Assembly (NCBI RefSeq): GCF_003426025.1
Contig: NZ_QJSH01000015.1
Location: forward strand, 1 to 64,000
Source: Paraliobacillus quinghaiensis
GTDB taxonomy: Bacteria > Bacillota > Bacilli > Bacillales > Amphibacillaceae
Length of the DNA stretch: 64,000 nucleotides
Reading direction: 5' to 3'
The translations under genes and the position numbers were made by a program. This document shows positions 20,023 through 29,659 of this stretch, piece after piece. Within the stretch, counting starts at the first letter, position 1; each line of letters opens with the position of its first letter. Below the pieces are notes generated by a model. It saw nothing but the letters and a program-made list of their open reading frames with translations. It searched no databases and was not told where the DNA came from.

Positions 20023-20080
20023 CAAGGGGATTCCCCTTCTGGCGTGAGAATTACTCACCTGATTATAAATGGTGAGCCTA
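20023..20080. repeat. Cluster of short palindromes
   Basis: AAGGGG/CCCCTT, GTGAG/CTCAC and CTCACC/GGTGAG occur in 55 bp ahead of the acyl-CoA dehydrogenase-like gene. CTCAC is shared between two of them, so alternative hairpins are possible. The role is unclear. Confidence 0.35.
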
Positions 20081-20090
20081 TTTTTTCAAT

Positions 20091-20135
20091 AAAAAAAGCA
20101 GCAAGCTAAATTACTTAAATAGCCACTGCTTCTTT
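20091..20135 (-). terminator. Terminator after the MCP gene
   Basis: On the minus strand AAGCAGTGGCTA pairs with TAGCTTGCTGCTT (bulged) and runs into seven Ts. Confidence 0.75.
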
Positions 20136-20184
20136 TTATTAAGCTTCCTCACTAGAGGGTTTGTTGTCCGTTATAAGCGATAAT

Positions 20185-21417
20185 TTAAAGATCGAACTTA
20201 CTAATATCATCTTCTAATTCTTTTTGCTCTTTTTTTATATTCTCAACAGATAGTGTTAAGTGTTCAGATGCCGTTGCAACTTCCTCTATACCAGCTGCGG
20301 ATTCTTCCGATACAGATGCTATATTCGTAATAGAATCATTGATCACTTTTGTATTATCAAGTATGTCATATAAATTACTTGATGTATCCTCAATTTCTTT
20401 ACCAATATTCGTTATTATCGCGTTCAATTTGTCAAAAGTAGCACCAGTAGTCTTTATTTGCTCTGAACCTTCATTAACAGCTTGATAACCTTTTTCTAAC
20501 GCATCTACAGCTTCTCTAGATTCATTTTGAATTCCACTTGTAGTTTCTGTGATATCAGTAATTGATAAGCTAACTTGTTCAGCCAATTTTCTAACTTCAT
20601 CGGCAACTACAGCAAAACCTTTTCCATGCTCACCAGCTCTTGCTGCTTCAATCGCTGCGTTTAAAGCAAGTAGGTTCGTTTGCTCTGCAATTTCTTGTAT
20701 TACAGTTACAAGTTTAGTGATTTTTAAAGTCATATCATCTAATCCTTTAACCTTATCAAGAGACTGCTTAATTGTGTCATCTATCACAGACATTTTCTCA
20801 ACAGATTGATGCATTAATTGTGTACCTTCATCTGTAATTGATAACATAGATTTTGATTCATCTTTAATGTTATCACCGTTCATGACAACAGTCATAATTG
20901 TATTTGCAAATTGTTGCATTGTTTCAGTTAAAGATGCTGCGGCAGTAGCTTGTTCTTCTGCACCACTAGATAATTCTTGCATCGTAGAAGTAATCTGAGA
21001 TCCTTCTTTATCTAAATCTTCTGTATATGTATGAAGTATAGTACTCTGTTTATTCATTTTGTCCGAGACAGTAGTTACAAAGTTTGAAAGCTTCTTTGTT
21101 CTTTCAACTGAATGATCAATTAATTGATTTAACTCAATAAAATCTTTATTTTTAGCATAGGCTTGAGGGACTTCTGATAATTCATCATTAGCAAGTAGCT
21201 CCACACGCGATTTTGCTTGTTTGACCTGATTTACTAGTTTTCTCGTGATAAAATGTGCGAAAATAAAGCTTATGATTACTGCGCCTGCAAATGCTACGAG
21301 TAAAGGAAGTGGAATTGAATCAACCTCCATTAATGTGAACATGCTGTAACCAATCACTGCACTATGCAACAAAATCACAAACAAAAAACCAAAGAATAAA
21401 TTTGTTCTAACTCTCAT
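20185..21417 (-). CDS. Methyl-accepting chemotaxis protein without an external sensor
   Basis: The 410-residue transducer has two closely spaced N-terminal membrane segments ([20 protein letters not shown] and [17 protein letters not shown]), which leaves almost no extracellular domain. A linker and a signalling domain follow, with the hairpin tip [22 protein letters not shown]. It may sense an internal or membrane state, such as energy or redox. A GTG at 21426 lies 1 nt after AAGGAG, so I chose the ATG at 21417, spaced by 10 nt. It is the last gene of the cheX-cheW-cheY-mcp unit. Confidence 0.9.
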   Translation of the reverse strand: MRVRTNLFFGFLFVILLHSAVIGYSMFTLMEVDSIPLPLLVAFAGAVIISFIFAHFITRKLVNQVKQAKSRVELLANDELSEVPQAYAKNKDFIELNQLIDHSVERTKKLSNFVTTVSDKMNKQSTILHTYTEDLDKEGSQITSTMQELSSGAEEQATAAASLTETMQQFANTIMTVVMNGDNIKDESKSMLSITDEGTQLMHQSVEKMSVIDDTIKQSLDKVKGLDDMTLKITKLVTVIQEIAEQTNLLALNAAIEAARAGEHGKGFAVVADEVRKLAEQVSLSITDITETTSGIQNESREAVDALEKGYQAVNEGSEQIKTTGATFDKLNAIITNIGKEIEDTSSNLYDILDNTKVINDSITNIASVSEESAAGIEEVATASEHLTLSVENIKKEQKELEDDISKFDL

Positions 21418-21522
21418 TAACTTCACACTCCTTATACTAGTTTAATATTTTATTATTTTGCGTTTTTTCTTCATAAATAAAACGCAAAAGACTTATTGTA
21501 CTTCCCTTGCGTTCACTTAAAA

Positions 21523-21882
21523 TTATGACAGAATTTTCTCTAAAGCTTGTTGAATACGTTCCTGATCAAATGGTTTAACTATAAAATCTTTCGCACCTGC
21601 TTGGATTGCTTCTAGTACCATTTGTTGCTGTCCCATTGCAGAGCACATTACAATTGTCGCATCTGGGTGTTTCTTCTTTATTTCTTTAACTGCATCCACA
21701 CCATTCATTTCTGGCATTGTAATATCCATTGAGACAAGATCAGGAGTTAATTCATCATAAAGACTAATTGCTAATTTACCATTCTCCGCTTCGCCAACTA
21801 CTTCGTGACCAAGAGAAGTGAAAATATTTTTTAATTGCATGCGCATAAACGCTGCATCATCTACTATTAAAACTCTAGCCAT
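21523..21882 (-). CDS. cheY: CheY-like response regulator
   Basis: The 119 residues form a stand-alone receiver domain. The phospho-acceptor is D53 in SMDITMPEMNG, the acidic pair is in IVDDA (D8, D9), and the lysine lies in DFIVKPF. CheY-P normally binds the flagellar switch. GAGGGGA leads the ATG at 21882. It lies between cheW and the MCP gene. No kinase is present, so it must be phosphorylated by one encoded elsewhere. The length and motifs fit CheY better than Spo0F-type proteins. Confidence 0.9.
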   Translation of the reverse strand: MARVLIVDDAAFMRMQLKNIFTSLGHEVVGEAENGKLAISLYDELTPDLVSMDITMPEMNGVDAVKEIKKKHPDATIVMCSAMGQQQMVLEAIQAGAKDFIVKPFDQERIQQALEKILS

Positions 21883-21907
21883 TACAGATTCCCCTCACAT
21901 TTCATTC

Positions 21908-22369
21908 TTATTTCTCTTTTACTACTTGCTTCACTTCATTCATTTCCTCATAATTTAGTACATATTCTAAGTCTAGTAACAATAATAATCGATCATCTAA
22001 CTTCGCAACTCCATGCAAAAAGTTAGCATTCACTCCTTTAATAGTTGTAGGTGCATCCTCAATAACTGATTCATCAATATCAATTACATCTGATGCTGCA
22101 TCAACTATGAAACCTACTTGAACATCATTTACTTTTGAAACAAGCATTCTTGATTGTTCTGTTTCTTCTGATCGATCCAAATTCATACGTGTTTTAAGAT
22201 CAATAACGGCGATTACTTCACCACGCATTTTCGTAATACCTTCTATGAATTCAGAAACCTGTGGAAGTGAAACAACTTCCTGTAAACGCTCAATTGAGAT
22301 AATTTGTTGAATACTTGCACCATACTCTTGGCCATTTAATTGAAAGATTATATACTTCTGAGTACTCAC
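21908..22369 (-). CDS. cheW: Chemotaxis coupling protein CheW
   Basis: CheW links receptors to the kinase CheA. The 153-residue protein has the CheW SH3-like fold: KYIIFQLNGQEYGASIQQIISIERL, then ITKMRGEVIAVIDLKTRMNL and LLLLLDLEYVLNYEE. The conserved Arg of MRGEV is present. The gene stands ahead of cheY by 25 bp, so the two are co-transcribed. A GGGGGAAAG site precedes the ATG. Confidence 0.92.
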   Translation of the reverse strand: MSTQKYIIFQLNGQEYGASIQQIISIERLQEVVSLPQVSEFIEGITKMRGEVIAVIDLKTRMNLDRSEETEQSRMLVSKVNDVQVGFIVDAASDVIDIDESVIEDAPTTIKGVNANFLHGVAKLDDRLLLLLDLEYVLNYEEMNEVKQVVKEK

Positions 22370-22527
22370 TATCTTTCCCCCTTATTGTTAAATGTGTCTT
22401 CCGCACTATTTACTAGCCATACTTTATATTATAGAGGTGTTAAATAGTACATAATGCTACATTTTATAGCAAACTTAGCTAATTTTAGAATACCTGTTTT
22501 ATGTATATAAATCAATATAGATTTAAT

Positions 22528-22986
22528 CTACTGACTTAATAAAAGGTAGATTTCCAATTCCTTTTCATTTCCATAGCCAACTTTCACTAATAAGGCACGT
22601 TTAAATCCCGATAGTGATGCATCCCCTTTCATAACTGTAGGGTGAGTAATATCGGTATGAATTTCTAATTCAGCTAAATAGGTAGAAAGACTACCAGCTA
22701 CCATGTTTCCTAATTCTCCAGCAAACGAATCAAGCATCTCTTCAGATAATGGCATACCAAACATTGCTTCTCCAATTTCACTAAAGAGTTCATGGTTTGC
22801 TTGCAAAACCAATTCACCTTTCAGGTCCCCTGTAAACCCTATTAAAACACCAAATTTTACTGTTAACGGGGAAGCTATTAGTTTAGGAGCACCAACTTCA
22901 GGTTCCATTGGTATTACTTTTTTTACCGTAAAAATAGTACCATTGTATATTTCTTTGATTACTTCATTGATGTTTTTGTTGTCCAT
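22528..22986 (-). CDS. CheX-like CheY-P phosphatase
   Basis: The 152-residue protein has the CheC/CheX/FliY alpha-beta fold. A catalytic-type helix motif ESSFANELGN is represented by LDSFAGELGNMVAGSLSTYL, where the Glu and Asn of ELGN are the dephosphorylating pair in CheX. GDLKGELVLQAN and EIGEAMFGMPL are further family features. CheX lowers CheY-P. A TTG at 22995 is 4 nt after GAGG while the ATG at 22986 is 13 nt away, so the start is uncertain; the ATG is preferred for its N-terminus. It leads the chemotaxis unit. Confidence 0.85.
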   Translation of the reverse strand: MDNKNINEVIKEIYNGTIFTVKKVIPMEPEVGAPKLIASPLTVKFGVLIGFTGDLKGELVLQANHELFSEIGEAMFGMPLSEEMLDSFAGELGNMVAGSLSTYLAELEIHTDITHPTVMKGDASLSGFKRALLVKVGYGNEKELEIYLLLSQ

Positions 22987-23258
22987 ATTCGTCAAAAAAC
23001 CTCATTTCATTTTCATATTTTCACATTCTTAAAATCTAATATTCTTTAAAATAGCAATTAAGATAAACTTTAAGTCCTACTCTTATTTTCGACATATAAC
23101 CACAAAAAATAAAGTCTTTTTTTAAATTAATATAAAATGACAAATTTTTCATAAAAACGAATACTTTTTATGCTCTAAATCATTAAATTATTTTGGGTTG
23201 GTATTAATATGTTAGAATAAAATAGTTGAATCAATTATCATTTAAGGAGATGCATCAA

Positions 23259-23690
23259 ATGAACGCATACGAAGAATATATGAAACAAATTACGCAACCC
23301 ATGCGAGATGAATTGACCACTGCTGGATTTACAGAACTAACAACTCCTGAACAGGTTGAGTCTTTTGTAACAAACGCAAAAGGAAAAAGCTTAGTAGTAA
23401 TAAACTCTGTGTGTGGTTGTGCAGCAGGGCTAGCCCGGCCAGCTGTCATTGAAGCTTTAAAGCAAGAAGGAAAACTTGATAATCTTGTTACAGTTTTTGC
23501 TGGTCAAGACAGAGAAGCTACCGATAAAATGCGAGAATACTTTGTAGGCATTGAGCCTTCTTCTCCATCAATTGCATTAATGGAAAATGATGAAGTTATA
23601 CACTTTATTCCTAGAGAAGAAATTGAAGGACACGAATTAGAAGATATCTCAACTAATTTAACGAGTGCTTTTCAGAGACATAACATATAA
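23259..23690 (+). CDS. Bacilliredoxin BrxA/BrxB family protein
   Basis: The 143-residue protein has the hallmark VVINSVCGCAAGLARPA with redox Cys52 and Cys54 (CGC). Bacilliredoxins remove bacillithiol from modified proteins in Bacilli (YphP/YqiW). The opening AYEEYMKQITQPMRDELT matches family length and layout. Frames upstream of 23259 start at TTG, but AAGGAG lies 9 nt before the ATG here. It is monocistronic. Whether it is BrxA or BrxB cannot be told by eye. Confidence 0.9.
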   Translation: MNAYEEYMKQITQPMRDELTTAGFTELTTPEQVESFVTNAKGKSLVVINSVCGCAAGLARPAVIEALKQEGKLDNLVTVFAGQDREATDKMREYFVGIEPSSPSIALMENDEVIHFIPREEIEGHELEDISTNLTSAFQRHNI

Positions 23691-23804
23691 GGACAATCTT
23701 AGTTCAGGTTTTTTCTGTATTACAATGAGGATTAGCTTTAAATGATGGATATAAGCGATCTGAATGACTCGATCTTTACAGCTGTCTAAAATAAAAATCA
23801 AAAA

Positions 23805-23842
23805 AATGCTCGATGTAAATTTTTATATTTACACCGAGCATT
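23805..23842. terminator. Terminator after cwlO
   Basis: AATGCTCGATGTAAAT pairs with ATTTACACCGAGCATT around a 6-base loop, with A and T runs outside. It lies between the converging bacilliredoxin and cwlO genes. Confidence 0.85.
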
Positions 23843-23848
23843 TATTAT

Positions 23849-25051
23849 TTAATTTATCACTCTGCGAACATGACCAGTAAATCGATTTGCCCAGTATCCA
23901 CTACCCATGTTAGCAATAGCAACACCAGTAGATGACTGAGCACCTATAAATTGATTTCCACCTACATATATTCCAACATGACCATTTGTTTTATATGTGT
24001 TAAAGAAAACTAGATCACCAGGTTTCATTTCACTTACAGATACTTTTTGTCCAACACGACTTAAACCGGTCGTACTTGCTGGAATATTTACTCCATTTTG
24101 GGAAAACGCCCATGATACGTAAGCTGAACAGTCAAACCAACCATTTGCAATATCTCTAGCTGAACGACCCGCCCCAAATCTATAAACAGAATTTCCAATG
24201 TACTTATATCCAACTGAGATTATGCTTTGAGCATCACCACTAGCTGATACAGAGGTGTTAGAGCTATACGTTTCAATCTTCTGCTCTTTATTTGAATCAG
24301 CCTGCACTCTACTATCTGCTAGCATTTGTGCTAACTCACTATCTTCTAATTGTAACTCATTAACTATCGCCTGACTTTTAGCTTTTTTATCTTCTAACTC
24401 TACTTTTTTTGCATCATTGGCTTCTTTTTGCTCAATAATTTGTGCTTGCATTAATTTTAATTCTTCTTGCATTGATATTAACGAATTTAGCTTCTCTTTA
24501 ATAGCAGATTGTTGTTCTTCTAATTCATTTTTATCGTCTTCATACTGTTCTATGAGACTATTATCTGCTGCTGCAATTTTAGATACTAAGGAAATACGAT
24601 CAATAAAGTCACTGAAGCTTTTAGAACCAAAAATCACTTGCAAATAACTGATAGCTCCACCATTCTTTTGGAGAGATGATGCTCGTTCTTTTAGAATATC
24701 CAGGCGCTTATCAATATCCTCTTCTAATTCAACAACCATATCTTCTAGTACTTCTACTTCTTTTTCTTGCATTATAATTTCATCAGCTGTTTCAGTTATC
24801 ATTTCTTCATTTGCTTTAATTGCCTTATCAAAACGTTCAACTTCTTCGGTTAACTCTATTAATTTTGTCTGTATATTTTGTAAATCTTGTTTCTTTTCCT
24901 TGAGTTCAGCTTGGACTTCTGCACGATTTGCTTCAATCTCACTCTGTGTTTCAGCGTGTACCGTTTCATTCTCTAGTGGAATAGCAACCATCAATCCAAG
25001 TGTTACCGCTATACTAGTTAATATTTTTTTATTATTCACTCGCTTCCACAC
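23849..25051 (-). CDS. cwlO: Peptidoglycan DL-endopeptidase CwlO
   Basis: The 400-residue protein resembles B. subtilis CwlO. An N-terminal signal peptide ends near VHAET (about residue 35). A long coiled coil follows (to about 250), with RASSLQKNGG and FGSKSFSDFIDRISLVS motifs of the family. The C-terminal NlpC/P60 domain has the catalytic Cys in WFDCSAYVSW and the His in NGHVGIYVG. It cuts cell-wall stem peptides during elongation and is activated by FtsEX. The chosen GTG start at 25051 has a weak ribosome site; another GTG (25039) is possible. Confidence 0.9.
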   Translation of the reverse strand: MWKRVNNKKILTSIAVTLGLMVAIPLENETVHAETQSEIEANRAEVQAELKEKKQDLQNIQTKLIELTEEVERFDKAIKANEEMITETADEIIMQEKEVEVLEDMVVELEEDIDKRLDILKERASSLQKNGGAISYLQVIFGSKSFSDFIDRISLVSKIAAADNSLIEQYEDDKNELEEQQSAIKEKLNSLISMQEELKLMQAQIIEQKEANDAKKVELEDKKAKSQAIVNELQLEDSELAQMLADSRVQADSNKEQKIETYSSNTSVSASGDAQSIISVGYKYIGNSVYRFGAGRSARDIANGWFDCSAYVSWAFSQNGVNIPASTTGLSRVGQKVSVSEMKPGDLVFFNTYKTNGHVGIYVGGNQFIGAQSSTGVAIANMGSGYWANRFTGHVRRVIN

Positions 25052-25194
25052 TCACTTTCTATGTACAATTTGGCTGTTTCTAATAAATTATGTGTTTAAT
25101 TATATGCTATGTAGGTTAATAGATAACTAGAATGTTTAGTAAAATTTATTTAGTTCAATTTTTCCAGCACGGCTAGTATAACATCTATAAATAA

Positions 25195-25235
25195 CAAGAA
25201 TGTAATATGAATATTACATTTGTATTACATTCTTG
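25195..25235. repeat. Inverted repeat between aroD and cwlO
   Basis: CAAGAATGTAATA (25195-25207) and TATTACATTCTTG (25223-25235) are perfect 13-bp inverted arms. Inside is another perfect palindrome, TGTAATATGAATATTACA (25201-25218). It may end aroD transcription or act as an operator for cwlO. GC is low and no long T-run follows. Confidence 0.5.
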
Positions 25236-25282
25236 TATAATTTCGCTGATTGTATAAAAAAAGAGAAACCCAATTGGATCTC

Positions 25283-26050
25283 TCATTTATCATTTCTATT
25301 AAGAATAGACAAAATATATTGTAAGTCAGTAACGGCAATCTGTCCTGGTGCAGAGGCTTGTTTAGCGGCAGCAAAGGTTACAGCTGAGCCAAATACTCCT
25401 CCAGATATACGACTAATTATTCCTAGACTCCCCATTGACATTGTAATAATAGGTCCCTTTGCATACTTACTAATCATCGTTTCTGTGGCATCTAAAATAG
25501 ATAAAACATCCTTTGAACTATGAGGCATGGCAGCTAATTTTGCTATATCTCCACCAATTTCTTGAGATTTGCACAGCCTTGAGATCATCTCATCTTTAGA
25601 AGGTGTACTATCAAAATCATGATTTGATAGTATAACTGGAACGTGATTTTTATGCGCTATTTCAATTAGTTGTTGTCGTTGTTGTTCCTCAGTAAAGAGT
25701 TCAATATCTATTAAATCAACAGACTCTATTTCTAGTATCTGCTTATTTAATTGAAAGTAATCAACCATTTCAAATTGCTTTTCTCCACCTTCTCGTTCTG
25801 TTCGAAAGGTGAAAATTATTGGTTTATCAGGAAGAACTTGACGAATTTTTTCTAAGGCATTCTTAACTTCATCTATCTTACTAACTCGACTAAAAAAGTC
25901 AACACGCCATTCGACAATATCAATTTCACTTGAGCAGAGTGCTTTTGCTTCATCCACTAATAGATCAACTGATCTTCCTACTAATGGCACACAAATCTTT
26001 GGACGACCTGAACCAATCACTACATTTCTAACACTGACCTCTTTATTCAA
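25283..26050 (-). CDS. aroD: Type I 3-dehydroquinate dehydratase
   Basis: AroD makes 3-dehydroshikimate in the shikimate pathway, via a Schiff-base lysine. The 255-residue type I enzyme shows VEWRVDFF, PIIFTFRTEREGG and the catalytic lysine in GGDIAKLAAMP, with the His of LSNHDFD. The frame starts TTG at 26050, about 11 nt after AAAGGG. The homologous N-terminus in B. subtilis type I enzymes aligns with this start. It is a single gene ending ahead of the inverted repeat. Confidence 0.9.
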   Translation of the reverse strand: MNKEVSVRNVVIGSGRPKICVPLVGRSVDLLVDEAKALCSSEIDIVEWRVDFFSRVSKIDEVKNALEKIRQVLPDKPIIFTFRTEREGGEKQFEMVDYFQLNKQILEIESVDLIDIELFTEEQQRQQLIEIAHKNHVPVILSNHDFDSTPSKDEMISRLCKSQEIGGDIAKLAAMPHSSKDVLSILDATETMISKYAKGPIITMSMGSLGIISRISGGVFGSAVTFAAAKQASAPGQIAVTDLQYILSILNRNDK

Positions 26051-26094
26051 TAGTTTTCAGTCCCTTTTAGTTAATAGTTAACTTATTATAGCAA

Positions 26095-26982
26095 TTATTG
26101 CTCTTTAACAAAAGGCGCTAAAATTTTATCTTTTTTTAATAGGTTTCTTTGAGTTGTAATAACAACACCAACTATTACGAACAATGCACCTACAATTTGC
26201 ATCAGTGTAATAGATTCACCTAACCAAAAGTACGCACCTACCATTGTAACTACCGGTAAGAAGTTTAGAAATATAGCCGCTGTAGATGCCCCTAATTTAT
26301 GTACTGCGTTATTATAAAGTAATAGTGCTATCAGACTTGGGAATACACCTAAATAAAGTAAACTTGTCACATACTCCAATTCAAATATAGACGGTATCCC
26401 GTAGAATATCCATTCCGTTAACATGATTGGAAATAATACAACAAGTGAAATACTTGTCATCACAAGTAACGCAGCAAATGGTGGAAACAAGTGCATATAC
26501 TGTTTAACAAAAACAGAATAGAATGCCCAAGAAAGAATCGCACCGATCATGATAAAGTCACCAATGTTCCAATTGATCGTAGCTAATTCTAAAATTGCAC
26601 CATCTAAAACAACCCAGAGTGCTCCAATAATGGATAACATTACTCCAAACCACTGTATAACACGAAGTCTTTCCTTTAAGATCCATGCACTTAATACAAT
26701 CGTTATAACTGGTATAACTGTCTCTAGCACGGAAACATTTGAAGCTGACGTAAATTGTAGTGCTCCATAAATAAACGTGTTGAAAAAAGTAACCCCTGTT
26801 AAACTCATTATTGTGAATGGCTTTTTATATTTCCAAAAAAGTGATCGATTTCGCCACGCAGAGCGAAAACCAATCGGTAATACAACTATGAATGCAATTA
26901 ATAAACGAAAAAAGGTAATGGTAAAAGGAGCTAGTTCATTAATTGCCTTTCCAATTAAGATATTACCAGCATAAATAATCAC
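26095..26982 (-). CDS. EamA/DMT-family transporter
   Basis: The 295-residue protein has about ten transmembrane helices with two EamA repeats (starting APFTITFFRLLIAF and ILSWAFYSVFVKQYM). Substrates of this family are small metabolites, often unknown. The listed GTG at 26982 has no ribosome site. The frame stays open to 27036, and the nine codons before the GTG read PYILLVLV, like the first helix of homologues. GGGGGG followed 5 nt later by an ATT (27009-27007) suggests the real start may be this rare codon. The coordinates given are the conservative ones. Confidence 0.8.
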   Translation of the reverse strand: MIIYAGNILIGKAINELAPFTITFFRLLIAFIVVLPIGFRSAWRNRSLFWKYKKPFTIMSLTGVTFFNTFIYGALQFTSASNVSVLETVIPVITIVLSAWILKERLRVIQWFGVMLSIIGALWVVLDGAILELATINWNIGDFIMIGAILSWAFYSVFVKQYMHLFPPFAALLVMTSISLVVLFPIMLTEWIFYGIPSIFELEYVTSLLYLGVFPSLIALLLYNNAVHKLGASTAAIFLNFLPVVTMVGAYFWLGESITLMQIVGALFVIVGVVITTQRNLLKKDKILAPFVKEQ

Positions 26983-27103
26983 TACTAAAACAAGTAATAT
27001 ATAAGGAATATTATCCCCCCTAACTAAAAAATTCTTTTAATATATGTACAAAAGACATACTCTACACAATAACAATTATCACATATTTTTTCGAGTATAT
27101 AGT

Positions 27104-27148
27104 AAAAACAAGGTATTCGCTTATGTCACTACGAACACCTTGTTTTTT
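27104..27148. terminator. Terminator after the second stress protein
   Basis: AAAAACAAGGTATTCG pairs with CGAACACCTTGTTTTT around a 13-base loop. Long A and T runs flank it. Confidence 0.8.
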
Positions 27149-27158
27149 TATATTTGAA

Positions 27159-27575
27159 TTATTTAATGATCAATACAGGACAATGTGCATGTTTTGCCAC
27201 CTTGTGACTAACACTTCCTAAAATCATTGTTTGTAGATTATTTAAACCTCTACTTCCAACGACCACACAATCAAAATTATTTTCATTAGCTAGTTCAATT
27301 ATAGTTGGTGCTGGCTCTCCATGTGAGAAATGCACCTGATGTTCCACTCTTTCTGACACTAACAGATCTAACACTGGTTTAATTTTTTCTTCTCTATCTT
27401 TCTTTAGATCATATTTGTCAACATGATGTAAAACATCTGCTTTGGATTTTTTTTCATCTATTACATATACAACATCTACAGTTCCATCGAATTGTTGTGC
27501 AAGGTCAACCGCATATTTAGCAGAACGAATAGAGTGTTCTGAGCCATCTGTTGCAAGTAAAAGCTTAGAAAACAT
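27159..27575 (-). CDS. Universal stress protein, UspA family (second copy)
   Basis: This 138-residue UspA protein is a paralogue of the one at 17250: MFSKLLLATDGSEHSIRSA, the loop GSRGLNNLQTMILGSVS and the end HKVAKHAHCPVLIIK. Both have the ATP-binding glycine pattern. It lies 45 bp downstream of a SulP transporter gene on the same strand. SulP/Usp pairs recur in bacteria, which suggests a link to anion or bicarbonate uptake; that link is inferred. It ends at the terminator at 27104. Confidence 0.9.
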   Translation of the reverse strand: MFSKLLLATDGSEHSIRSAKYAVDLAQQFDGTVDVVYVIDEKKSKADVLHHVDKYDLKKDREEKIKPVLDLLVSERVEHQVHFSHGEPAPTIIELANENNFDCVVVGSRGLNNLQTMILGSVSHKVAKHAHCPVLIIK

Positions 27576-27620
27576 ATAGACACCTCTTTACATAAATTTT
27601 AATTACTATATTCCCTTTTC

Positions 27621-29084
27621 TTAGTGTCCTGAAGCTTTAGATAAACCACCGATTTTATTTTTCAGTAGATCACTTTCTTCATTTAAACCGGTATAATATA
27701 CTTTAATATGATTCTGTTCGAATTTTGTTTCAATTTTATCTAAAGCACCGATTGCTGAATCGTCCCAAAGATGTGCATTAGCCAAATTTATTTCAACTTC
27801 TTTAACGGATGCATCATTATAATTAAATTTATCAACAAGATCATTTACAGAAGCAAAAAAGATTTGTCCATAAACTTTATACACATGTTTCGTTCCTTCT
27901 TCTTCTACAATTTTTTTAACTGTTACTTTAGAAATTTTTGCTGCAAAGAAAATAGCACTTAACATTACACCAGCTAAAACACCGATCGATAAGTCATGTG
28001 TAACTACAACTGTTACAACGGTTACTACCATTACTAAAGCATCTGTTCTTGGTACTTTATGAAGGTTTCTTAGTGAAGACCAGTCAAATGTACTAATGGA
28101 TACCATGATCATAATTCCTGCTAAAGCTGCCATTGGAATTTGTACAACAACTCCACCTAGTACAACAATTAAAAACATTAAGAAAACACCAGCAACAAGT
28201 GAGGATAACCTACCACTTCCGCCTGATTTTACATTAATAACAGATTGTCCAATCATTGCACAACCTGCCATTCCACCAAAGAACCCAGTAACAATGTTCG
28301 CAATACCTTGACCACGACTCTCTTTGTTTTTGTTACTTTCCGTATCTGTCATGTCGTCCACGATATTAGCAGTTAATAACGATTCAAGTAGACCAACTAT
28401 CGCAAGTGATAGGGAATACGGGAATATTATCATTAACGTTTCAAAAGTAAGTGGAATAGATGGGATTAAGAAAATAGGTAATTGTTGCGTTAACGCCCCC
28501 ATATCTCCTACTGTTCTAATATCAATGTTGCCAAAGATAACAAATACTGTTATAGCAATAATCGCTACTAGTGTTGATGGTACTGCTCTTGTCATTCTAG
28601 GAAATAAATAAATAATTGCTAAAGTTGCTGCAACAAGTGCATACATAATCCAACTTTCACCTTCGAAGTGCTGGAATTGTGCTGTAAAAATCATAATTGC
28701 AAGTGCATTAACAAAACCAACCATAACAGACCGAGGAACAAACTTTATAAATCTTGCAAGTTTAAAAACACCAAATAAAATTTGTAGTATACCTGTTAAT
28801 ATTGTGGCAGCCAGTAAATATTGCAATCCTTCCTGAGCTACCAAGGTAGTCATTAGTAAAGCCATCGCACCGGTTGCACCAGATATCATCCCTGGGCGAC
28901 CACCGACAAAAGCAATCACTACTGCGATAGAAAATGCTGCATAAAGTCCAACCATTGGATCTACACCTGCAATGATGGAAAAGGCAATCGCTTCAGGTAT
29001 AAGAGCTAATGCAACAACTATACCAGCTAGCACATCTCCTTTTATATTGCCAAACCAGTCTTGCTTTATTTTTTGTATGTTCAA
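27621..29084 (-). CDS. SulP-family anion transporter with STAS domain
   Basis: The 487-residue protein is a SulP family carrier. The membrane part (roughly residues 10-390) has the motifs [20 protein letters not shown] and [19 protein letters not shown]. The C-terminal STAS domain ([16 protein letters not shown]) ends the protein. Substrates may be sulfate or bicarbonate. The N-terminus ([29 protein letters not shown]) fits the family. The upstream 287 bp (29085-29371) show no further gene and must hold promoters for both flanking genes. Confidence 0.9.
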   Translation of the reverse strand: MNIQKIKQDWFGNIKGDVLAGIVVALALIPEAIAFSIIAGVDPMVGLYAAFSIAVVIAFVGGRPGMISGATGAMALLMTTLVAQEGLQYLLAATILTGILQILFGVFKLARFIKFVPRSVMVGFVNALAIMIFTAQFQHFEGESWIMYALVAATLAIIYLFPRMTRAVPSTLVAIIAITVFVIFGNIDIRTVGDMGALTQQLPIFLIPSIPLTFETLMIIFPYSLSLAIVGLLESLLTANIVDDMTDTESNKNKESRGQGIANIVTGFFGGMAGCAMIGQSVINVKSGGSGRLSSLVAGVFLMFLIVVLGGVVVQIPMAALAGIMIMVSISTFDWSSLRNLHKVPRTDALVMVVTVVTVVVTHDLSIGVLAGVMLSAIFFAAKISKVTVKKIVEEEGTKHVYKVYGQIFFASVNDLVDKFNYNDASVKEVEINLANAHLWDDSAIGALDKIETKFEQNHIKVYYTGLNEESDLLKNKIGGLSKASGH

Positions 29085-29371
29085 TTTGACACCTCTTTTA
29101 TAACTATATTTTGTCTCTTTAAAGACTCCGATTCGTTTTGAACAAACTGAATCATATCACAACTATCTAAATGGTCAAAACCGCAATAAAACGAATACAT
29201 TTGGTATTTACGAGCTTTTCCTCCAATTTTCTCGATAATAATACTTTTTCTACAAATACGTTTATTTATATTTGAGTATAATTGAGTATTACTATTTATA
29301 TTTATTTCCCACTTTTAAAATATTATTTTTATGGTATGATGCTTTTATGTTAATTATTTGGGGGCACCAAT

Positions 29372-29554
29372 ATGGAGAGAGAAATTATGACAATTACACA
29401 AGTAGCAGAATACTTACAACTCAGTGAAATGACAACATATAAACTCGTCCAAGAAGGGAAAATACCAGGATTTAAAATTGGGAGACATTGGCGTGTTAAA
29501 AGAGACGATCTAGACGAATTCATTGAACGTCTTAAAAATGGAGAGCGTATTTAA
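29372..29554 (+). CDS. Small excisionase-like HTH protein
   Basis: The 60 residues are a single helix-turn-helix domain of the MerR/excisionase (HTH_17) type. The core is ITQVAEYLQLSEMTTYKLVQ then GKIPGFKIGRHWRVKRDDLDEFI. Such small proteins bind DNA near recombination sites or act as regulators. GGGGGC lies 6 nt ahead of the ATG. No integrase is nearby, so a phage origin is not supported. It stands alone ahead of the guanidine riboswitch, but is not obviously co-transcribed with the exporter. Confidence 0.8.
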   Translation: MEREIMTITQVAEYLQLSEMTTYKLVQEGKIPGFKIGRHWRVKRDDLDEFIERLKNGERI

Positions 29555-29659
29555 GAAGACAGACAGAATCACGGTAAGCAGTTACAATCTTATAAAGAGG
29601 TCAGAATTCTTGAGTATGCCAAAGAAACTAAGTACACTGAAAATAATTGTATACCACAT

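Noticed and set aside
22996-23110. SigD-like promoter ahead of cheX
   Set aside because: GTCGAAAA is present but no TAAA at proper distance; not convincing.
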